From: a bacterium
GTDB lineage: Bacteria; UBA10199; JAIBAG01
Length of the DNA stretch: 36,086 nucleotides
Assembly (NCBI GenBank): GCA_019695305.1
Contig: JAIBAG010000022.1
Span: 1 to 36,086 of the forward strand
Direction of reading: 5' to 3'
Shown here: one piece after another, positions 33,522 to 36,086 of the stretch
How positions within the stretch are numbered: the stretch's first letter is position 1
Layout: each line of letters opens with the position of its first letter
Translations under genes and position numbers: made by a program
Notes under the pieces: model-generated
Databases searched by the model: none
Told to the model about the DNA's origin: nothing
The model's input: only the letters and a program-made list of their open reading frames with translations

Positions 33522-34199
33522 ATGGACCATACCGATAAACAATACGAAAAAGATTTGCAGCATTTAAAAGAACTTATTCTTCGCATGGGAAGCTTGGTAG
33601 AGGAAATGCTTCGGGACGATATGAAGGCTCTTGAGAAGCGGGATTCTACTTATTGCGATGCCGTAAAAGTGCGTGAATCCAACGTAAATCAAATTGAAAT
33701 TGATATCAATGAAGCGTGTCTTAAGCTTTTAGCTCTGCACCAGCCGGCAGCGTCTGATTTACGTTTTATTACCATTGGTTTCCGCATTGCTTCCGATTTG
33801 GAACGCATGGGTGATTTGGCCGAGAGTATTGCCAAGCACATCCGTTATTTAAATCAGGATAATCCTCTCGATGTTTTGGGCGATTTCCCGGCTATGGCCG
33901 ATGATACCCTTAAAATGGTGAAGCTGGCTTTGGATGCTTTTGTAAACCGCGATACCGATGCAGCTGTTGATGTTTGTAAAATGGATGACACGGTAGATAA
34001 AAAGAAGTGGAGCGTTCAGGAAAAAATTATCGATAAAATGAAAAGTGACCCTGAAAGTATTGTACGCGGTACACGCTGCATGCAAATTGCCCGTCACTTA
34101 GAACGCATTGCCGATCACGCTACTAACATTGCCGAAGAAATTATCTTTATGGTGAAGGGCGTAGATATTAGGCATATGGGTAAAAGAAGTCCCATTTGA
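33522..34199 (+). CDS. phoU: Phosphate signalling regulator PhoU
   Basis: A 225-residue, all-helical protein with two repeated three-helix bundles, each carrying an acidic metal-binding motif (RMGDLAESIAKHIR near residue 90; RHLERIADHATNIAEE near 195). PhoU links PstSCAB activity to PhoR and keeps the regulon off when phosphate is plentiful. Start ATG 33522 follows GGGAGG (33506-33511) by 10 bases; an in-frame TTG at 33513 is too close to the SD. It directly follows pstB and ends the phosphate unit. Confidence 0.94.
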   Translation: MDHTDKQYEKDLQHLKELILRMGSLVEEMLRDDMKALEKRDSTYCDAVKVRESNVNQIEIDINEACLKLLALHQPAASDLRFITIGFRIASDLERMGDLAESIAKHIRYLNQDNPLDVLGDFPAMADDTLKMVKLALDAFVNRDTDAAVDVCKMDDTVDKKKWSVQEKIIDKMKSDPESIVRGTRCMQIARHLERIADHATNIAEEIIFMVKGVDIRHMGKRSPI

Positions 34200-34342
34200 T
34201 TTTTTGGATAATTTTATATCCAGCATTTTGTCTTTTTAACGCGCTGCCTCCCAATTATTTTTGATAGTTCTCGTATTTTATTTGTGTTCTTAAAAAACAT
34301 TCACTACAAAATAAGCAAAGGGGGAAATGTATTGGAGGTAGC

Positions 34343-36086
34343 ATGCGTCATTTATGGATTTTGTTTCTCGCTTTTCTTTTCCCCAATCTTCTTTTTGCTT
34401 CACCTCTTATTTATTCTACAAACGGTACCTGGCTTAAAAAGAATGTTCATGTTGTAGATGGAAGCCTCAGTTCCTCCGGTGATATTATTGTTGGGGCATT
34501 TAATACAGTCGACGAGCATCTTCTTGCTAATAACGATGTTTTAATCCAGCGCGAATCTCATATTTTGGGTAATGTTGAATACGATGGAACGCTTATTGTA
34601 AAGCCCGCTGTCATTATTGATGGAGCGCGTATTAATCCGGCATCGGGTGATTTTGCGCAAAATATCCCCACGCAAACTTATCAAGCGGGTGGCACATCGT
34701 TTACTGTTGCTGCAGGCCTTACGCAAAATCTTTCGCCCGGTTCATACACCGATGTTTTGGTTCAAAAAAATGGACAGCTTCATTTAACAGGTGGAACTTA
34801 TCATATCAATCGTTTGCGGCTTAATACCGGGGCTCGTTTAATTATTGATGCCGAAAGCACTCTTATTATCGGCGATACGTTTCAGTTTTTACAAAACTCG
34901 CGCGTTATTTTGGCCCCGTCCGTTTTACCCCATCAATTTGTTATTTATCAAACACGCACACGAGACCCTTACTTTAATTACACCAGTATTAATCAGGCCA
35001 TTAATTATTTAAACCAGTTGGTGCTGACAAATTATAGTTATCTTGGGAATAATGTAATTTTTAAAGGAACCATTTTTTCTGCGTATGATCTTATTGCACT
35101 CAATTCCGGTGTTCAGTTTGAAGGACATATAGAAGCTCAAGAAGTAATTGTGGGAGCAAACAGTACTTTAACTTATGCCGAACCACCTTGTATTCCGGCC
35201 GATGAAATCTGCGGCGATGGGATTGATCAGGATTGTAATGGCAGTGATTTAGCGTGCCCACCGGCAGATAGTGATGGGGATGGTTTTTCGCCCAACGATG
35301 GCGATTGTGATGATGCCAATAGTGAAATTTATCCCGGTGCCAGTGAAGTGTGTGATGAGCTGGATAATGATTGTGATGCGCAGATTGATGAAGATGCGGT
35401 GGATGCTTCTTACTTTTATGTAGACGGCGATCAGGATGGCTATGGAGATGATTTACAAGTAGTAAGCGCGTGTAACGCGCCAGCAGGGACAGTTTTAAAT
35501 GGGGATGATTGCAATGATTATGACGCTCAAATCAACCCTCTTGTTTTAGAAAACTGTGATGCTGTTGATAATAATTGTGATGGGAATGTGGATGAGGGCG
35601 TCGAAAGATGTGTTGAAGGTGTGGTTGTTCCTCCAGAACCCGAAGAGGTAGCGCCTCCATTAGAAGAAACAATTCCTGTTTCTGCCGTTGAAGAAACTGA
35701 ATTTTTATACACCGGCACCAATCCTATCCAAACCGATGTGGCTGTAGAAACAATTGATCCTTCCTTGGTGAGTGTAGTGCGCGGTAAGGTTTTAGATGCC
35801 CAAGGTAATCCACTTGCCGGAGTCACAGTAACCATTCATGAAAAACCAGAGTTTGGCAGTACACTAAGCCGCTTAAGCGGCCAATTTGATTTGGCCTTAA
35901 ATGGCGGTGGTTGGATAGTAGTTAATTTTAATAAAGATGGTTATTTGCCTGTACAGCGTAAAATTCAGGTGACCTGGCGCGATATAGCAACACTTCCCGA
36001 TGTGATGATGATGGAAGTTGATCCGCATATGAGTGTTGTTGACTTAAGCTCTTTAACTGAAACATTTGTTTTTCAGAGTGAACCTA
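34343..36086 (+). CDS. N-terminal part of a large secreted MopE-repeat protein, probably Rhs/YD-repeat type (3' partial)
   Basis: The frame opens at ATG 34343 (GGAGG SD at 34334-34338) and stays open to the window end, giving 581 residues. In order: a signal peptide (MRHLWILFLAFLFPNLLFA); a beta-rich region (~20-280) with repeating short strands (HILGNVEYDGTLIVKPAVII, GSYTDVLVQKNGQLHLTGGTYH), possibly a beta-helix; two acidic Cys repeats (~287-423; DSDGDGFSPNDGDCDD, EVCDELDNDCDAQIDE, DNNCDGNVDE), the MopE putative metal-binding motif with Ca-type DxDxDG loops; a Pro/Glu-rich linker; then a carboxypeptidase-regulatory-like domain (~477-545; GKVLDAQGNPLAGVTVTI). This last segment and the following WRDIATLPDVMMMEVDP resemble the head of giant deltaproteobacterial Rhs/YD-repeat proteins; that part is inference because the repeats lie beyond the window. 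The 143-base gap before it holds no gene that I can support. Confidence 0.8.
   Translation, partial: MRHLWILFLAFLFPNLLFASPLIYSTNGTWLKKNVHVVDGSLSSSGDIIVGAFNTVDEHLLANNDVLIQRESHILGNVEYDGTLIVKPAVIIDGARINPASGDFAQNIPTQTYQAGGTSFTVAAGLTQNLSPGSYTDVLVQKNGQLHLTGGTYHINRLRLNTGARLIIDAESTLIIGDTFQFLQNSRVILAPSVLPHQFVIYQTRTRDPYFNYTSINQAINYLNQLVLTNYSYLGNNVIFKGTIFSAYDLIALNSGVQFEGHIEAQEVIVGANSTLTYAEPPCIPADEICGDGIDQDCNGSDLACPPADSDGDGFSPNDGDCDDANSEIYPGASEVCDELDNDCDAQIDEDAVDASYFYVDGDQDGYGDDLQVVSACNAPAGTVLNGDDCNDYDAQINPLVLENCDAVDNNCDGNVDEGVERCVEGVVVPPEPEEVAPPLEETIPVSAVEETEFLYTGTNPIQTDVAVETIDPSLVSVVRGKVLDAQGNPLAGVTVTIHEKPEFGSTLSRLSGQFDLALNGGGWIVVNFNKDGYLPVQRKIQVTWRDIATLPDVMMMEVDPHMSVVDLSSLTETFVFQSEP

Noticed and set aside
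34200-34342. Weak hairpin GGATA/TATCC after phoU as a terminator
   Set aside because: Only a 5-bp AT-rich stem; not strong enough to call, although some transcription end is expected here.
35527-35835. 102-residue reverse-strand ORF rich in Ser/Thr/Gly
   Set aside because: It is the antisense shadow of the acidic-repeat and Pro/Glu linker region of the forward secreted protein, whose frame is open throughout.

Overview
This 36 kb window looks like a chromosomal piece of an AT-rich Gram-negative bacterium of deltaproteobacterial grade (the former Deltaproteobacteria and relatives). The evidence is outer-membrane proteins, a large-permease PstSCAB system, a thrS-infC-rpmI-rplT-pheST-ihfA-merR gene order, calcium/MopE-type acidic repeats, a MYXO-CTERM-like C-terminus and what looks like the N-terminus of a giant Rhs/YD-repeat protein. 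I cannot name a genus. Nothing here looks like a phage, a plasmid or an insertion sequence.

Layout. (1) 1-243: C-terminal tail of a secreted protein ending in a Gly/Cys motif, a membrane helix and basic residues. (2) 296-4450: acyl-CoA ligase, two small membrane proteins (Tic20/DUF4870-like and DUF2752-like), an SCP2 protein and a MeaB GTPase. (3) 4451-4848: gene-poor; two tandem copies of a roughly 93-base hairpin element run directly into a tRNA-Val(GAC) gene, followed by a palindromic array of 7-base repeats. (4) 4849-12176: the translation operon: a ThrRS lacking TGS, IF-3 with an AUU start, L35, L20, PheST, IHF-alpha and a MerR regulator. (5) 12218-23685: a reverse-strand ThrB-like kinase, then MutS, GlnD, a small membrane protein, Der, an OmpA-family porin and DNA ligase LigA. 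(6) 23690-34199: a complete phosphate-starvation island: PhoB, PhoR, an OprP/O-type porin, PstS, giant PstC and PstA, PstB and PhoU, with PhoB-box-like 11-bp direct repeats before phoB and before the porin. (7) 34343 to the window end: N-terminal 581 residues of a secreted multi-domain protein (MopE repeats, then a carboxypeptidase-regulatory-like domain), probably the head of an Rhs-type protein.

How the genes work together. In the phosphate island, PhoR/PhoB would sense low phosphate and switch on the porin (outer-membrane uptake), PstS (periplasmic capture) and PstCAB (inner-membrane import), with PhoU giving feedback. Strong hairpins after the porin and after pstS would let the cell make more porin and PstS than permease. 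The translation block is a growth-rate operon with likely autoregulation at infC (AUU start) and possibly at rplT.

The observations most worth following are the tandem hairpin element with compensatory base changes fused to a tRNA whose position 33 reads C, the 7-base repeat family that also invades the region upstream of thrS, and the structured leader of the phosphate porin. No convincing wholly new multi-gene system is visible.
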